Assembly: GCA_966696705.1 (NCBI GenBank)
Contig: CBKZPU010000006.1
Span: 8,558-72,557 of the forward strand
Source: Haloferula sp966696705
Lineage (GTDB): Bacteria > Verrucomicrobiota > Verrucomicrobiia > Verrucomicrobiales > Akkermansiaceae
DNA: 64,000 nt
Reading direction: 5' to 3'
Below, one piece after another: positions 26,332-35,561 of this stretch (position 1 is its first letter; each line of letters begins with the position of its first letter). Made by a program: the position numbers and the translations under genes. Under the pieces are notes generated by a model. That model was not told where the DNA came from. It was given only the letters and a program-made list of their open reading frames with translations, and made no database searches.

Positions 26332-26359
26332 GAAGCCGTCCGACGGCTTCTTGTTTTTT
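26332..26359 (+). terminator. Rho-independent terminator
   Basis: GAAGCCGT (26332-26339) pairs with ACGGCTTC (26343-26350) across a 3-base loop, followed by TTGTTTTTT. It closes the tRNA-Leu/small-protein transcript; the T-run abuts the stop codon of the convergent flippase gene. Confidence 0.85.
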
Positions 26360-27699
26360 CAACCCGCTATCTTCAAACGTCCGGCGACTTCCCGCGGCAG
26401 CATCCATCCGGTCACCGCGAAGATCACCGCCCCCATCGCCGCGAGCATGGGACCGATGCCGTCCCAATGAAGTGCGGCCAAGGCGGCGAGCGCGATCAGC
26501 GTGGACTCGATGAATTGGATACGCGCCAGCTTTGCCACCTGACCGGTGCCGACCATCATGGTGTGATTCAGGTGTCGCCAGACGTGGGCGACGAAGTAAA
26601 AGCCGTAGCACGCGAACATCGTCCGCGGCGTGTTGGCGAAGTCCTTGCCCAGCCAGATCGAGAACACCCACGGACCTAACAGGACGAGACCGGCGAAGGC
26701 ACACACGGCGATGGCGCTGCCGAAGAGGTAGAGCTTCTTCGCCGCCTTGCGTGCCCACGGGACATCGCCACGGGCGAGCGCTTCCGCGACGGCAGGCCAA
26801 GTCGGCGTGCTGAGCATCATCACGAAGCCGAGCTGCATTACGGTCATCTGAATGAAGACCCCGTAGAGCGCGGTCGCAGACGGTCCCCCGTGGCGACCCG
26901 CGAGCCAGCCGCAGAGATTGTATTCGATCACGCCGGTGATGAGCGTGGCGGCGGAGAAGGTGAGACCGTCGGTGAAGAGGTGCTTTGCCACCGGCAACCG
27001 GAACCGAGTCCACGCCGGACGGACTTCGGGATGAGCGCGCCACAGGGCGATCGTATTGCAAAGCTTGGCGGTCACCAGCGAGCCGTGGACCGCCAGCACC
27101 AGGAACCACACCTGGGGCACGAACCACACGCCAATGGCAACCGCAGCGGCGGCGAGCACATTGCCCGCCGCGCCCCACAGATTATTGGCCGATGCTTCCA
27201 ACAATCCCTCCCGGGTCCGGTCGGTGAGGTTGAAAAGAAAGAGCAGCAAAAACAGCGCGAGACCCGTCCACAATGCTGGCCGCAGCATCTCCTCCTTGCC
27301 AGCGAACTGATTGCCGAAGATGGCGGGCAGCGGCACGGCAAGCAGCAGCGCGATGAGGATCAGCCCGGCAAGCAAGGCAAGCCCACCGGATAGAAAGAAC
27401 GCGCTCGACGATAGCTCGCGGGCATCCTTGTCGCGTCCCTGTGCCCTCGCTTTCGACAAGCCATGCGCGAGCGCCGGGCCGATGCCCACTTGCAACAGCG
27501 ACACCGTGCCAAGCGTGACATTGACCGCCGAATAGATCCCGAATTCCTCCCGCCCGAGAACCCGCACCGCGATCGGAATCGACAGGGCTTGAAGCAACAG
27601 CGTGCCCGCCTTCGACAAAAAGGACGTCACCACCGCCAGCCGGATCGAGCGATCGCGGCGGGCGGAGTGGCTGGACTCATCCATCAAGGCGGCATCCAT
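26359..27699 (-). CDS. Oligosaccharide flippase (Wzx/MATE-like polysaccharide biosynthesis protein)
   Basis: The 446-residue integral membrane protein has about 12-14 hydrophobic helices. It opens with the typical flippase pattern (SFLSKAGTLLLQALSIPIAVRVLGREEFGIYSAVN). Proteins of this type move undecaprenyl-linked sugar repeat units across the inner membrane. It is the last gene of the minus-strand exopolysaccharide block, 103 bases after the sugar transferase gene. The start could instead be Met6 (27684). Substrate specificity cannot be read from the sequence. Confidence 0.88.
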   Translation of the reverse strand: MDAALMDESSHSARRDRSIRLAVVTSFLSKAGTLLLQALSIPIAVRVLGREEFGIYSAVNVTLGTVSLLQVGIGPALAHGLSKARAQGRDKDARELSSSAFFLSGGLALLAGLILIALLLAVPLPAIFGNQFAGKEEMLRPALWTGLALFLLLFLFNLTDRTREGLLEASANNLWGAAGNVLAAAAVAIGVWFVPQVWFLVLAVHGSLVTAKLCNTIALWRAHPEVRPAWTRFRLPVAKHLFTDGLTFSAATLITGVIEYNLCGWLAGRHGGPSATALYGVFIQMTVMQLGFVMMLSTPTWPAVAEALARGDVPWARKAAKKLYLFGSAIAVCAFAGLVLLGPWVFSIWLGKDFANTPRTMFACYGFYFVAHVWRHLNHTMMVGTGQVAKLARIQFIESTLIALAALAALHWDGIGPMLAAMGAVIFAVTGWMLPREVAGRLKIAG

Positions 27700-27802
27700 C
27701 GGAAAACAGACTCAAGACTTCAAGACACAAGATTTGAAAGCTGAACGATCTCGCCCAAGACCTCCAGTCTTGAGTGTTGCGTCTTCCAGTCTCGCGTCTT
27801 CT

Positions 27803-29317
27803 TCAGCAGGCGCCCTTCCGGTTGAAGAAGGTCATCAGCATGATCTGGAGGTCCAACAGGACATTCCAGTTCTCGATGTAGTCGAGGTCGAACTTCACGC
27901 GCTCACGCAGGCAGGTGTCGCCGCGCAGGCCATTGACCTGGGCCCAACCGGTCACGCCGGGCTTGATGTTGTGGCGGACGTTGTAGTGCGGGATGTCCTC
28001 CTTGAAGTTTTCGATCAACTCCGGGCGCTCCGGACGCGGGCCGACGAGGCTCATGTCGCCGGTCAGGACGTTCCAGAACTGCGGCAGCTCGTCGATGTTC
28101 CATTCGCGCATGAAGGCGCCGACCTTCAGGCGGCGCGGGTCGTCCTTCACGGTCCAGCCCGGGCGGCCATTGGCCTCGGCATCCACCTTCATCGAGCGGA
28201 TCTTGATGATGTCGAAGGGGCGGCCGTTGAGGCCGATCCGGCGCTGGCGGTAGAAAACCGGCCCGCGGGACTCCATGCGGACCATCGCGCAGAAGACGGT
28301 AATCACCGGAGCGAAGAGGATCAGCCCAACGATCGCGCCGACGATGTCGATGGCGCGCTTGAGCGCATTGTTGAAGGCGTGGTGGAGCGGCAGCTTGCCG
28401 ATGCCGAGCACGGGCATGCCGTGGAAGTTCTCCAACTGCAGGCCGGAGACGAGGATCTGGAAGCAGCTCGGGACCAGCTTGAAATCGACGAACTCCTTGC
28501 CGCAGGTCTCGGCGAGCAGGAGCATTTCATGGCGCTCCATGCACCCGTCCACGGCCATGATCAGATCGGCACCTGAGCTGCGGACGATATCGCGGAAATC
28601 GCTGTACTGGCCGAGCACCGGAGCATCAGCCGGCGGCTGGGACTCGAGCTTGCCATTGGACGGGACGATCACGCCGTGAACGTCGATCTGGTGCGAACGG
28701 CCTTCGCTGAAGCGGCCGATGGCGCGGCTGCATTCTTCGTTCCATCCCACGAAGATAGCCTTCTGGCGGAGCGCCTGGGCGAAGGATTCGCGCCGCAGCA
28801 CGCAGTAGAGGAACCAGCGCCACCCGCAAAGCAGGGCGATCGCGGTCACGCTGCCGAGCACGCAGTAGGCGCGGCTGATGGCAGGATCGAGCTTCAGGAT
28901 GAGCGCGACGCCGAGGAAGGCGACCAACCAGATCGCACAGGTCTTCACGATGACCGTGAAGGTGCGGCGGATGGCGAGATAGTTGCGCGGATCGTGAACG
29001 CGGAAATTCGCCAGCAAGGCCAACATCAGGACGCCCCCGAAGACGACGTGGCCGGCATACGCGCGCAGGCTGATTTCCGGGTCATCCACGCCGACGTACT
29101 GGAGACGCGATTCGAAGCGCAGCAGGTATGCCACGAGCATCGACAGGAAAACCACGGCGGCGTCGCCGAGGAAGCTGACGGCAATCAGCTTCTGGTGGGC
29201 CACCCAAGGACGGTGGCGGTGACGCAAGGAGTATGAACGGGAGCTGTCAACGGGAGACTCAGGGGAATTCGCCGGAGCGGAATTCTCCACGGCCGGTGCG
29301 GGGGGAGCACAGTTCAT
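27803..29317 (-). CDS. Undecaprenyl-phosphate sugar phosphotransferase (priming glycosyltransferase)
   Basis: The 504-residue polyprenyl-phosphate hexose-1-phosphate transferase has four or five N-terminal helices (residues ~47-185), a cytoplasmic nucleotide-binding-like region (KAIFVGWNEECSRAIG) and a C-terminal bacterial sugar transferase domain. That domain starts KRAIDIVGAIVGLILFAPV and includes YRQRRIGLNGRPFDIIKIRS, NIDELPQFWNVLTGDMSLVG, PRPERPE and the GVTGWAQVNGLRG end. It would start exopolysaccharide repeat synthesis on the lipid carrier. It sits between the flippase and the Wzz/kinase-like gene. Confidence 0.93.
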   Translation of the reverse strand: MNCAPPAPAVENSAPANSPESPVDSSRSYSLRHRHRPWVAHQKLIAVSFLGDAAVVFLSMLVAYLLRFESRLQYVGVDDPEISLRAYAGHVVFGGVLMLALLANFRVHDPRNYLAIRRTFTVIVKTCAIWLVAFLGVALILKLDPAISRAYCVLGSVTAIALLCGWRWFLYCVLRRESFAQALRQKAIFVGWNEECSRAIGRFSEGRSHQIDVHGVIVPSNGKLESQPPADAPVLGQYSDFRDIVRSSGADLIMAVDGCMERHEMLLLAETCGKEFVDFKLVPSCFQILVSGLQLENFHGMPVLGIGKLPLHHAFNNALKRAIDIVGAIVGLILFAPVITVFCAMVRMESRGPVFYRQRRIGLNGRPFDIIKIRSMKVDAEANGRPGWTVKDDPRRLKVGAFMREWNIDELPQFWNVLTGDMSLVGPRPERPELIENFKEDIPHYNVRHNIKPGVTGWAQVNGLRGDTCLRERVKFDLDYIENWNVLLDLQIMLMTFFNRKGAC

Positions 29318-29415
29318 GGTTTGGGGGGATGGGGGTTTCGGGCCGGGGGAGCCCTGTCACGACCGGGGGAGCCATGACTTGGGAAAAACTAACCGAAGTT
29401 GGACAGGGGAGTCCA

Positions 29416-31635
29416 TTACGTGATCGTGGGGGCAATGCTGTCGTCCGGTTTTTCTCCAGCAGCCCCTTCCTCGGCAGCCACCATTTCACCGGATCCGGAC
29501 AAGGCCGGGTGGCTGTAGGGGACGACCGGTTCGGGAGCGAGTTGGCCTTTGGCACGGACGGGCAGCTCGTTCCAAACAAACCCCACCAGATTCCCGCCAG
29601 AGGCGCGAACCATTTCCGCCGCCTTGCGGAGGTTTTTCCGTTCGCTGGCGTTCTGACGCACCACCAGGCAAACCCGGTCAGCATAGCGGGACATTGCCAA
29701 GGCATCGCTGACGGCGAGCACCGGCGGGCTATCGATCACCACGGCGTCGAACCAGCGGTAGGCATCCTCCAACAGCGCCGGGAAACGGGTACCGGAAAGA
29801 AGCTCCGCGGCGTCATTGCGCATCGGCCCCGACGACAGGAGATAGAGATTCGGCAGCGCGGTGGGAAAGCAGGCCTTCGCCGGATCCGATTCGCCCGCGA
29901 GGTAATCCCCCAGTCCGCCGAACTCGTTCCTCACGTGCTCGCGGCTGAGACCCGGGCGGCGCATGTCGGCGTCCAACAAGAGCGTCCGCTGGCCTTGCAT
30001 GGCGAGCGAGGCGGCATAGTTCATGGCGCACAGCGAGCGCCCCTCGCCTGGCACGGCGCTGGCGAAGAGGACGGTGCGGGCACCGGGCTTGGCCGGCGGC
30101 GGCAGCAGCACCGCGCGCAAGCGCCGGAAGGCCTCGGCGGTCGGCGATGTGGGATCGGCAAGCAGCACCATGTCCCCTTCCCGTCCGGTTTCCAGCGGCG
30201 GCAAGCTGGCGAGCAACGGCACGCCGGTCGCCCGCGCGGCACTGGCGGAGTCGCGCACCCGCCCGTCCTTGAGTTCGGTGCCGACCAACAAGGTGAGCCC
30301 ACCCATCATGCCGGCGAAGGCGGCCAATGGGAAAAGAATCCTCTTTGATGGTTTGGAGGCCTTCTCCGGGACAAACGGCGGCTCCGCCCAGGTGATGGCG
30401 GAGGCGGCCACCGCACTCGCCAACGTGGTTTCGCGGAGACGCTTGTCCACGGTGGCGTGCAGGTCGCGGGCGGCGTCGGCTTCGCGCTTCAGGGCATCGA
30501 ACTTCGAGCGGACGCCTTCCACTCCGATGGCGACGGTGCGCGCGCCATCGACTTCACTTTGAAGCTTGGCCTCGTTTTCGAGCGCGACGTGGTAGCCCTT
30601 TTCCAAGGCTTGTCCCGCGGATCGGACCGCCTCGACGAGATCCTCCTTGAGGCTCGTCACTTCCCGCTCCGCTTCCATGAAGACGGGATGCTTGAAGAGA
30701 TAGCGCTCCTTGATTTTGGCGAACTCCAGTTCCTTCGCCTGCAGCGCCCGGGAAAGAGCGAGCACTTCCTCAGAGCGCGCCGTGGTCGCGATGCCACCGA
30801 GCGAGTCCGGATCCTCCGGATCGAACTTCTTGAATGACTCATACTCCGCCTCGAGCCGCAATCGCTCCGACTTTGCCTGGGTGAGCTGTGAATTGAGCGC
30901 GCCGAGTTGGTCGGTCACCGGACCGGAGCCCTCACGACCTTCGAGCCCGGGGACCGGATGCGCCTCGCGGAATTCCTGCAAGCGCGCGTCCGCACCTTCC
31001 ATCGACTCGCGCAGCCTCTCCTCCTCCATCGCCAGTCCTTCCCCGGCGCGACGGGCAAGTTCCTGGCGGTTGTCCTTGATCCAGGATTCGTATTCGGACA
31101 CCAGCGCCAAGACGAGGCGCTTGGCACGCTGCGGATCGGTATCCTCGACCGCGATGCCAATCTTCCGGGTGCCGCGGAGAAGCTCCACATGAATGCGACG
31201 GGCGAGCATCTCGATCACCCCCAGTTCGCTGGTGCCGGGGGCAGCGAAGTCCGGCGCGTTGAAAAGTCCGTTCGCCTGTGCCACGCGGGCCAGCACGGCG
31301 CTGGACTTCATGTCACTCTCGATGGTGCGAAGTTGCTCCAGATCCTTCGAGTCCTCGGGACCAAGCCCCTCGATGTTTAGCACCCGCGGGGCATGGCTGC
31401 TGACCCTCACCGAACCGGTCGAGACATAAACCTTCGGCACGCTCTTCACGTAGAGCGCCATCGCCGCGACGGCGATGACCATGCCAAGAACGACCAGCCA
31501 GCCGCGCCGCAGCAGGATGCGCAGCAGACGCCCGGCCTCGATCTTTGGCAAATAAAGCGTGGGCTCCGCCATTGCCAGCTCGGAGGAACGCGGCGCGGCA
31601 GGAACGAGGGATTCCGATTTGCGGGGGGTGGACAT
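29416..31635 (-). CDS. Wzz/GumC-type polysaccharide co-polymerase fused to BY-kinase-like domain
   Basis: The 739-residue inner-membrane protein has a first helix around residues 43-63 (RRGWLVVLGMVIAVAAMAL). A periplasmic coiled-coil region (~200-430), a second helix near 437-455 (KRILFPLAAFAGMMGGL) and a cytoplasmic ATPase domain from ~505 follow. The Walker A' motif LLLDADMRRPG and the VVIDSPPVLAVSDAL segment are intact. The Walker A loop, however, reads AVPGEGRS, with Arg533 in place of the invariant lysine, and the C-terminus has no tyrosine cluster. It may set chain length without normal kinase autophosphorylation. It begins 9 bases after the export protein gene. Confidence 0.9.
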   Translation of the reverse strand: MSTPRKSESLVPAAPRSSELAMAEPTLYLPKIEAGRLLRILLRRGWLVVLGMVIAVAAMALYVKSVPKVYVSTGSVRVSSHAPRVLNIEGLGPEDSKDLEQLRTIESDMKSSAVLARVAQANGLFNAPDFAAPGTSELGVIEMLARRIHVELLRGTRKIGIAVEDTDPQRAKRLVLALVSEYESWIKDNRQELARRAGEGLAMEEERLRESMEGADARLQEFREAHPVPGLEGREGSGPVTDQLGALNSQLTQAKSERLRLEAEYESFKKFDPEDPDSLGGIATTARSEEVLALSRALQAKELEFAKIKERYLFKHPVFMEAEREVTSLKEDLVEAVRSAGQALEKGYHVALENEAKLQSEVDGARTVAIGVEGVRSKFDALKREADAARDLHATVDKRLRETTLASAVAASAITWAEPPFVPEKASKPSKRILFPLAAFAGMMGGLTLLVGTELKDGRVRDSASAARATGVPLLASLPPLETGREGDMVLLADPTSPTAEAFRRLRAVLLPPPAKPGARTVLFASAVPGEGRSLCAMNYAASLAMQGQRTLLLDADMRRPGLSREHVRNEFGGLGDYLAGESDPAKACFPTALPNLYLLSSGPMRNDAAELLSGTRFPALLEDAYRWFDAVVIDSPPVLAVSDALAMSRYADRVCLVVRQNASERKNLRKAAEMVRASGGNLVGFVWNELPVRAKGQLAPEPVVPYSHPALSGSGEMVAAEEGAAGEKPDDSIAPTIT

Positions 31636-31644
31636 CGGCGGATG

Positions 31645-32220
31645 TTAGAAAAGGCTTTCGGGAATGCTCAGCACGTCGCCGTCCTTGAGGGAAATGTCGG
31701 ACGCCTTGCCGGAGGTGATGTCCTTGAGATTGATCGTCTGGACCTTGCCGCCGGAGCGCTTGAGCGTGATCTTCTTGGTGTTCGCAATGCGCGTGGCGCC
31801 GCCCGCCATGCCGATGGCCTCGACCACGGTGAGCGAGCGATTCGCGGGCAGTTCGAAGACGCCGGGATTCTGCGCTTGGCCGAGCACCGTGATGGTACGG
31901 CGGATGCGACCCTCGATGGTCACGCTCACTTGCGGCTTCACGAGGTAGCCGTCCTTGAGCTTCGCCTCGATCGCCTTGGCCGCCGAGTCGGTGGTCAAGC
32001 CAGCGAGCTTCACCGAGCCGATCAGCGGCATCGAAATCGTGCCATCACCGGAAAGCTGACCAGTGGTGGTCAAGTCGTCCTCGCGGAACACGCGGATCTC
32101 GATCGTGTCGCGCTGGCCGATGACGCCGGAGGCGCGGCCACCTTCGACGGTCTGTCCGGAACTGAAGGCCGCCAGCAGGCCGACCAAGGCACACAGGAGG
32201 AGCAGGAATTTCACGTTCAT
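31645..32220 (-). CDS. Polysaccharide export protein (Wza-like, SLBB)
   Basis: The 191-residue exported protein has a signal peptide (KFLLLLCALVGLLAAFSSG). A polysaccharide-export domain follows (VIGQRDTIEIRVFREDDL, GDGTISMPLIGSVKLAGLT), then a SLBB domain (TITVLGQAQNPGVFELPANR with LTVVEAIGMAGGA). It would form the periplasmic/outer-membrane channel for the polymer. No lipobox is visible, unlike Wza, and it lacks the C-terminal pore helix. It lies 14 bases from the barrel gene upstream and 9 from the Wzz-like gene downstream, consistent with one operon. Confidence 0.9.
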   Translation of the reverse strand: MNVKFLLLLCALVGLLAAFSSGQTVEGGRASGVIGQRDTIEIRVFREDDLTTTGQLSGDGTISMPLIGSVKLAGLTTDSAAKAIEAKLKDGYLVKPQVSVTIEGRIRRTITVLGQAQNPGVFELPANRSLTVVEAIGMAGGATRIANTKKITLKRSGGKVQTINLKDITSGKASDISLKDGDVLSIPESLF

Positions 32221-32234
32221 GTCGGGGGGATGTG

Positions 32235-33479
32235 TTAGAATCGGTAGCCCATCTCGATGCCGGCGCTATGATTCTCATAGCCGAAGGCGGGGTTGTTCGA
32301 GCGGTTCTCGGAGTAGCGGTAGTAGAGACCCATGCTGAAGTCGTCCGTGAAGCGGTACTCCAGCGCGGGGCGGATGAAGTGGATCTTGTCCTCGCGGCCG
32401 GCAGCGCCGGTGCCGGAGACGCGGCTGTATTCGGAGCGTTCCATGCCGCCTTCGAGGCGGGCGCTCCACTTGTCGCCGAGGCGTTGGACAATGCCGAGCG
32501 CGACGCCGCCCTGCGTGTAGTTTTGACCGGCCAGGAAAGCCGACGCCTGCTCGCGGCGGTAGCCATTCAGGTAAACCTCGGTGCCTTCCTTGGGTATCCA
32601 GCCGATGCGAGCCTCGACCACCGGCGTGGTGTCGGAACCGCTGTCGAAAGTCCGATGCTCCGCCCCGACCTCGAGGTCGATGGCGATCTTCTCGCGCGGC
32701 TTCCACTCGATCCGGGCGGTGGTCCGGTGGACGTCCTGAGGGCCCGCTCCATCGACTTCGAAGCGGCCGAACTTGTAAGCGACACCGAGCGTCGTCTTCG
32801 GCGAGTAGGCGTAGCGCAGGGCAACTTCGCCATAGGTGTAGTTCGAGTCGGCGAACCGCGCGTCGTCGTAAGCGGTCGATTCGTAGCCTCCCGCGACCTC
32901 GACCGCGACGCGCTCGCGAACCGACCACGAAATGCGAGCCTCGTTGGCGAACTCGGTGCGATCGGTCAGCGTGCCGGTGTCGGCGGTGGCGTCGCCCAAT
33001 GCCCGGGCTTCGCCGGAATAGGCCAGCTTGATCGCCTTGCCGCGCCAACCGGTCTCCCATGCGGCAACCTGATCGATGCGATCATTGTCGCTGAAATCGG
33101 CATATGCGACCGCGGTAGGCCTATAAGCGATGCTGAGGTAGCCGCCCTCCCCTTCCACCGGGTCACCCTTGCGCCACGCGACGGCCGGCGAGACCTTCAC
33201 CACGAAGTCCGACTGGGCATTCGGACTGAGGAAAATGTTGTCGTCGTAGGCCGCGGAGATCGCGATGCCCATTTCCAGTTCCTCGGTGCGCTTCTTGCCC
33301 GCCAGTTCATCCAGGCGCGGGCCCCTCTTCGGGACGATACGGCTGTCCACCTCGCCCTCCAACCGGCCGGGGGCCGTGGGGGTAAGTTCCTCGCCCGACG
33401 AAGGGGCCATGACGCCCGCGACCAGCGCGGCAATCGTCAGCGGCACCACCCGGGGGGCACGTGGCACTTGGTGGGACAT
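32235..33479 (-). CDS. Outer-membrane beta-barrel protein of the exopolysaccharide locus
   Basis: The protein (414 residues from the ATG at 33479) has a signal sequence (VVPLTIAALVAGVMAPSSG). A short linker is followed by about 340 residues of alternating amphipathic strands that end in an aromatic residue (GIEMGYRF), a typical barrel C-terminus. Recurring strand patterns such as AAYDDNIFLSPNA and LRYAYSPKTTLGVAYKF match outer-membrane barrels found in exopolysaccharide loci. It would supply the exit pore or anchor. A GTG at 33518 in frame could extend the N-terminus. It is the first gene of the minus-strand EPS operon. Confidence 0.85.
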   Translation of the reverse strand: MSHQVPRAPRVVPLTIAALVAGVMAPSSGEELTPTAPGRLEGEVDSRIVPKRGPRLDELAGKKRTEELEMGIAISAAYDDNIFLSPNAQSDFVVKVSPAVAWRKGDPVEGEGGYLSIAYRPTAVAYADFSDNDRIDQVAAWETGWRGKAIKLAYSGEARALGDATADTGTLTDRTEFANEARISWSVRERVAVEVAGGYESTAYDDARFADSNYTYGEVALRYAYSPKTTLGVAYKFGRFEVDGAGPQDVHRTTARIEWKPREKIAIDLEVGAEHRTFDSGSDTTPVVEARIGWIPKEGTEVYLNGYRREQASAFLAGQNYTQGGVALGIVQRLGDKWSARLEGGMERSEYSRVSGTGAAGREDKIHFIRPALEYRFTDDFSMGLYYRYSENRSNNPAFGYENHSAGIEMGYRF

Positions 33480-33678
33480 GGGGGAAGTCAGCGCGCGCGA
33501 CCGTAAAAAATCCGACACCAGCGGACAAGAAATTTCAAATTACCGAACCTTACGACATCGCGTAATGCCGATCTCCCGGGTCCATGGTAAGACTTTGCCA
33601 GCGTAGCAAATGCGGCAAAATCCTTGCCTGCCTGCATTTCCCGCACCCTCACCCCCTTCCTCCGTCGCCCGAGGCCGA

Positions 33679-33708
33679 TTGTTGACCCTTCTAAAGTTTT
33701 TAGATAAT
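33679..33708 (+). promoter_or_regulatory. Candidate promoter ahead of the NRPS/PKS operon
   Basis: The 264-base divergent gap between the EPS barrel gene and the first NRPS gene contains an AT-rich patch with TTGTTG (33679-33684) and GATAAT (33703-33708), spaced 18 bases. TTGACC overlaps at 33682 with a shorter 15-base spacing. It ends 35 bases before the NRPS ATG. The gap holds no gene and presumably carries both divergent promoters. Eye-based call. Confidence 0.35.
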
Positions 33709-33743
33709 CGTGCCGTAGTTTTTACTCAACGTCGCCCGATCGC

Positions 33744-35561
33744 ATGACCGTCTCCCCCCTCATGCCGGAAGCCCTTTCCGTCGATGCGCTGATCCGCGCA
33801 TTTGAAACCCACGCCGCTCGCACGCCCGACCGAACGGCGGTCATCGCGGGGATTACCTCGCTCAGCTACGGCGAACTCGACGACCGCGCCAACCGTCTCG
33901 CCGGGCGCCTGCAGACGCTCGGCGCGAGGCCCGGCGTATTCGTCGGCATCGGCTTGAACCGCTCGATCGAACTGATCGTCGCGCTGCTGGCGGTGGTGAA
34001 ATCGGGAGCCGCCTACGTGCCGCTGGATCCCGCCTATCCAGCCGCGCGGCTCGCCCACATGGTCGCCACCGCCGGGTTGGAATTGGTGTTGAGCCGGGAG
34101 GATCTAACAGCGGTCTTTTCCGCAGCCGGCGCGAAGACCGTGATCGACGTAGCGGTCGAAGGCGGAGCGGAACCGGTCAAGCCCTACGCAACGCCGGACG
34201 ATCCGCTTTATGCGATCTTCACCTCGGGCTCGACGGGCCAGCCGAAGGCAGCCTCGGTCTTTCGCAAGGGGTTCGCCAACCTGCTCGACTGGTATGCCGC
34301 GGAACTCTCGTTCGGCGCGGAGGACTGCACCCTGGTGATCAGTTCGCCGAGCTTCGATCTCACCCAGAAGAACTTCTTCACGTCCCTGCTCACCGGCGGC
34401 CGACTGGTGCTCGACGATTGCGGCACCTACGATATTTCCCGTATTTCGAAGCTGATCCGCGAGCACGGCGTGACGCACGTCAACTGCACGCCGAGCGCCT
34501 TCTATCCGCTGGTCGATGCCGCGGCAAGCGACGGCTATGCCGCGCTTTCGTCCCTTCGCTTCGCGGTCCTCGGTGGCGAGTCGATCTCCATTCCCCGTCT
34601 CCGCACATGGCTTGAACATGCGAGCTGTCGCGCCGAGGTGGTGAATACCTACGGACCGACCGAGTGCACGGACATCTGTGCTTTCCATCGCCTGCACCGC
34701 GGAAACCTCGACGTCCTCCCCTTCGTCCCGCTTGGCCGCGAAATACCGAACGTGACGGTGACCATCCGTGACGAAGATTTGGCGACCGTGCCGGACGGAG
34801 AGCTCGGCGAGCTCTGCATTTCGGGCGCGGGTCTCGGCGGCGGCTACTTGAACGACCTCGGGCGCACCGCCAAGGCCTTCGCGCTGGCGGGCGGCATCTA
34901 TCGAACCGGCGACCTCGCACGGCGCTTGCCCTGTGGCACATTGGAGTTCCGTGGACGCGCCGACCACCAGGTGAAGGTGAATGGCTTCCGCATCGAGCTT
35001 GGCGAGATCGAGATCGCGCTGGACCAACACGAGGATGTCCGCGAGGCGGTGGTGGTCGCAAAGGACGGCCGCTTGATCGCCCACGTGAAGGGCGACACCT
35101 CCGTTGCCGCGCTGAAAGACCATTTGGCCGCCCGCTTGCCCGCCTACATGGTCCCGGGTGAGTTTCATTTCACCGAAAGCTTCCCGCTGACGCCTAACGG
35201 GAAGGTCGATCGGCTGGCGTTGGCAGAGACGGATAAGTTACATGGGACCCATACGACCCATGACCAGAGCCTCACCGGCCGCATCCTCGCCCTCTGGTCG
35301 GAAGTCCTCGAGCGCCCGGTCGCCGAACCCGAGGCCAATTTCTTCGACCTCGGCGGAACCTCCATCCACCTCGCCGTCGTTCACGTCCGGCTCCGCGAGA
35401 TGACCGGCCGCGATCTGGCGATCACCGATCTCTTCGCCTGCCCCAGCGCCAAGTCGCTCGCCGCTTTCCTATCGCCACAAGCGGCCACCCCGACTTCCGC
35501 CGCCCAAGACCGCGCCCGCCTCCAACGTGCCGGCCTTGCCAACTTCCGCCGCCCCCGATGA
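33744..35561 (+). CDS. NRPS initiation module: adenylation-thiolation (A-T)
   Basis: The 605-residue protein has one adenylation domain (residues ~10-500) and a C-terminal carrier domain with phosphopantetheine site Ser540 (DLGGTSIHL). It has no condensation domain, as expected for a loader. A motifs are present: FTSGSTGQPKAAS (A3, with Ala for the usual Gly), FDLTQKNF (A4), NTYGPTE (A5), YRTGDLA (A7) and TPNGKVDR (A10 lysine). Pocket residues read against PheA give D-L-K-N-V-G-T-D-I-K (Asp at 205), which I cannot assign. The carboxyl end feeds the KS of the next protein. Its stop overlaps the next ATG (ATGA). Confidence 0.93.
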   Translation: MTVSPLMPEALSVDALIRAFETHAARTPDRTAVIAGITSLSYGELDDRANRLAGRLQTLGARPGVFVGIGLNRSIELIVALLAVVKSGAAYVPLDPAYPAARLAHMVATAGLELVLSREDLTAVFSAAGAKTVIDVAVEGGAEPVKPYATPDDPLYAIFTSGSTGQPKAASVFRKGFANLLDWYAAELSFGAEDCTLVISSPSFDLTQKNFFTSLLTGGRLVLDDCGTYDISRISKLIREHGVTHVNCTPSAFYPLVDAAASDGYAALSSLRFAVLGGESISIPRLRTWLEHASCRAEVVNTYGPTECTDICAFHRLHRGNLDVLPFVPLGREIPNVTVTIRDEDLATVPDGELGELCISGAGLGGGYLNDLGRTAKAFALAGGIYRTGDLARRLPCGTLEFRGRADHQVKVNGFRIELGEIEIALDQHEDVREAVVVAKDGRLIAHVKGDTSVAALKDHLAARLPAYMVPGEFHFTESFPLTPNGKVDRLALAETDKLHGTHTTHDQSLTGRILALWSEVLERPVAEPEANFFDLGGTSIHLAVVHVRLREMTGRDLAITDLFACPSAKSLAAFLSPQAATPTSAAQDRARLQRAGLANFRRPR

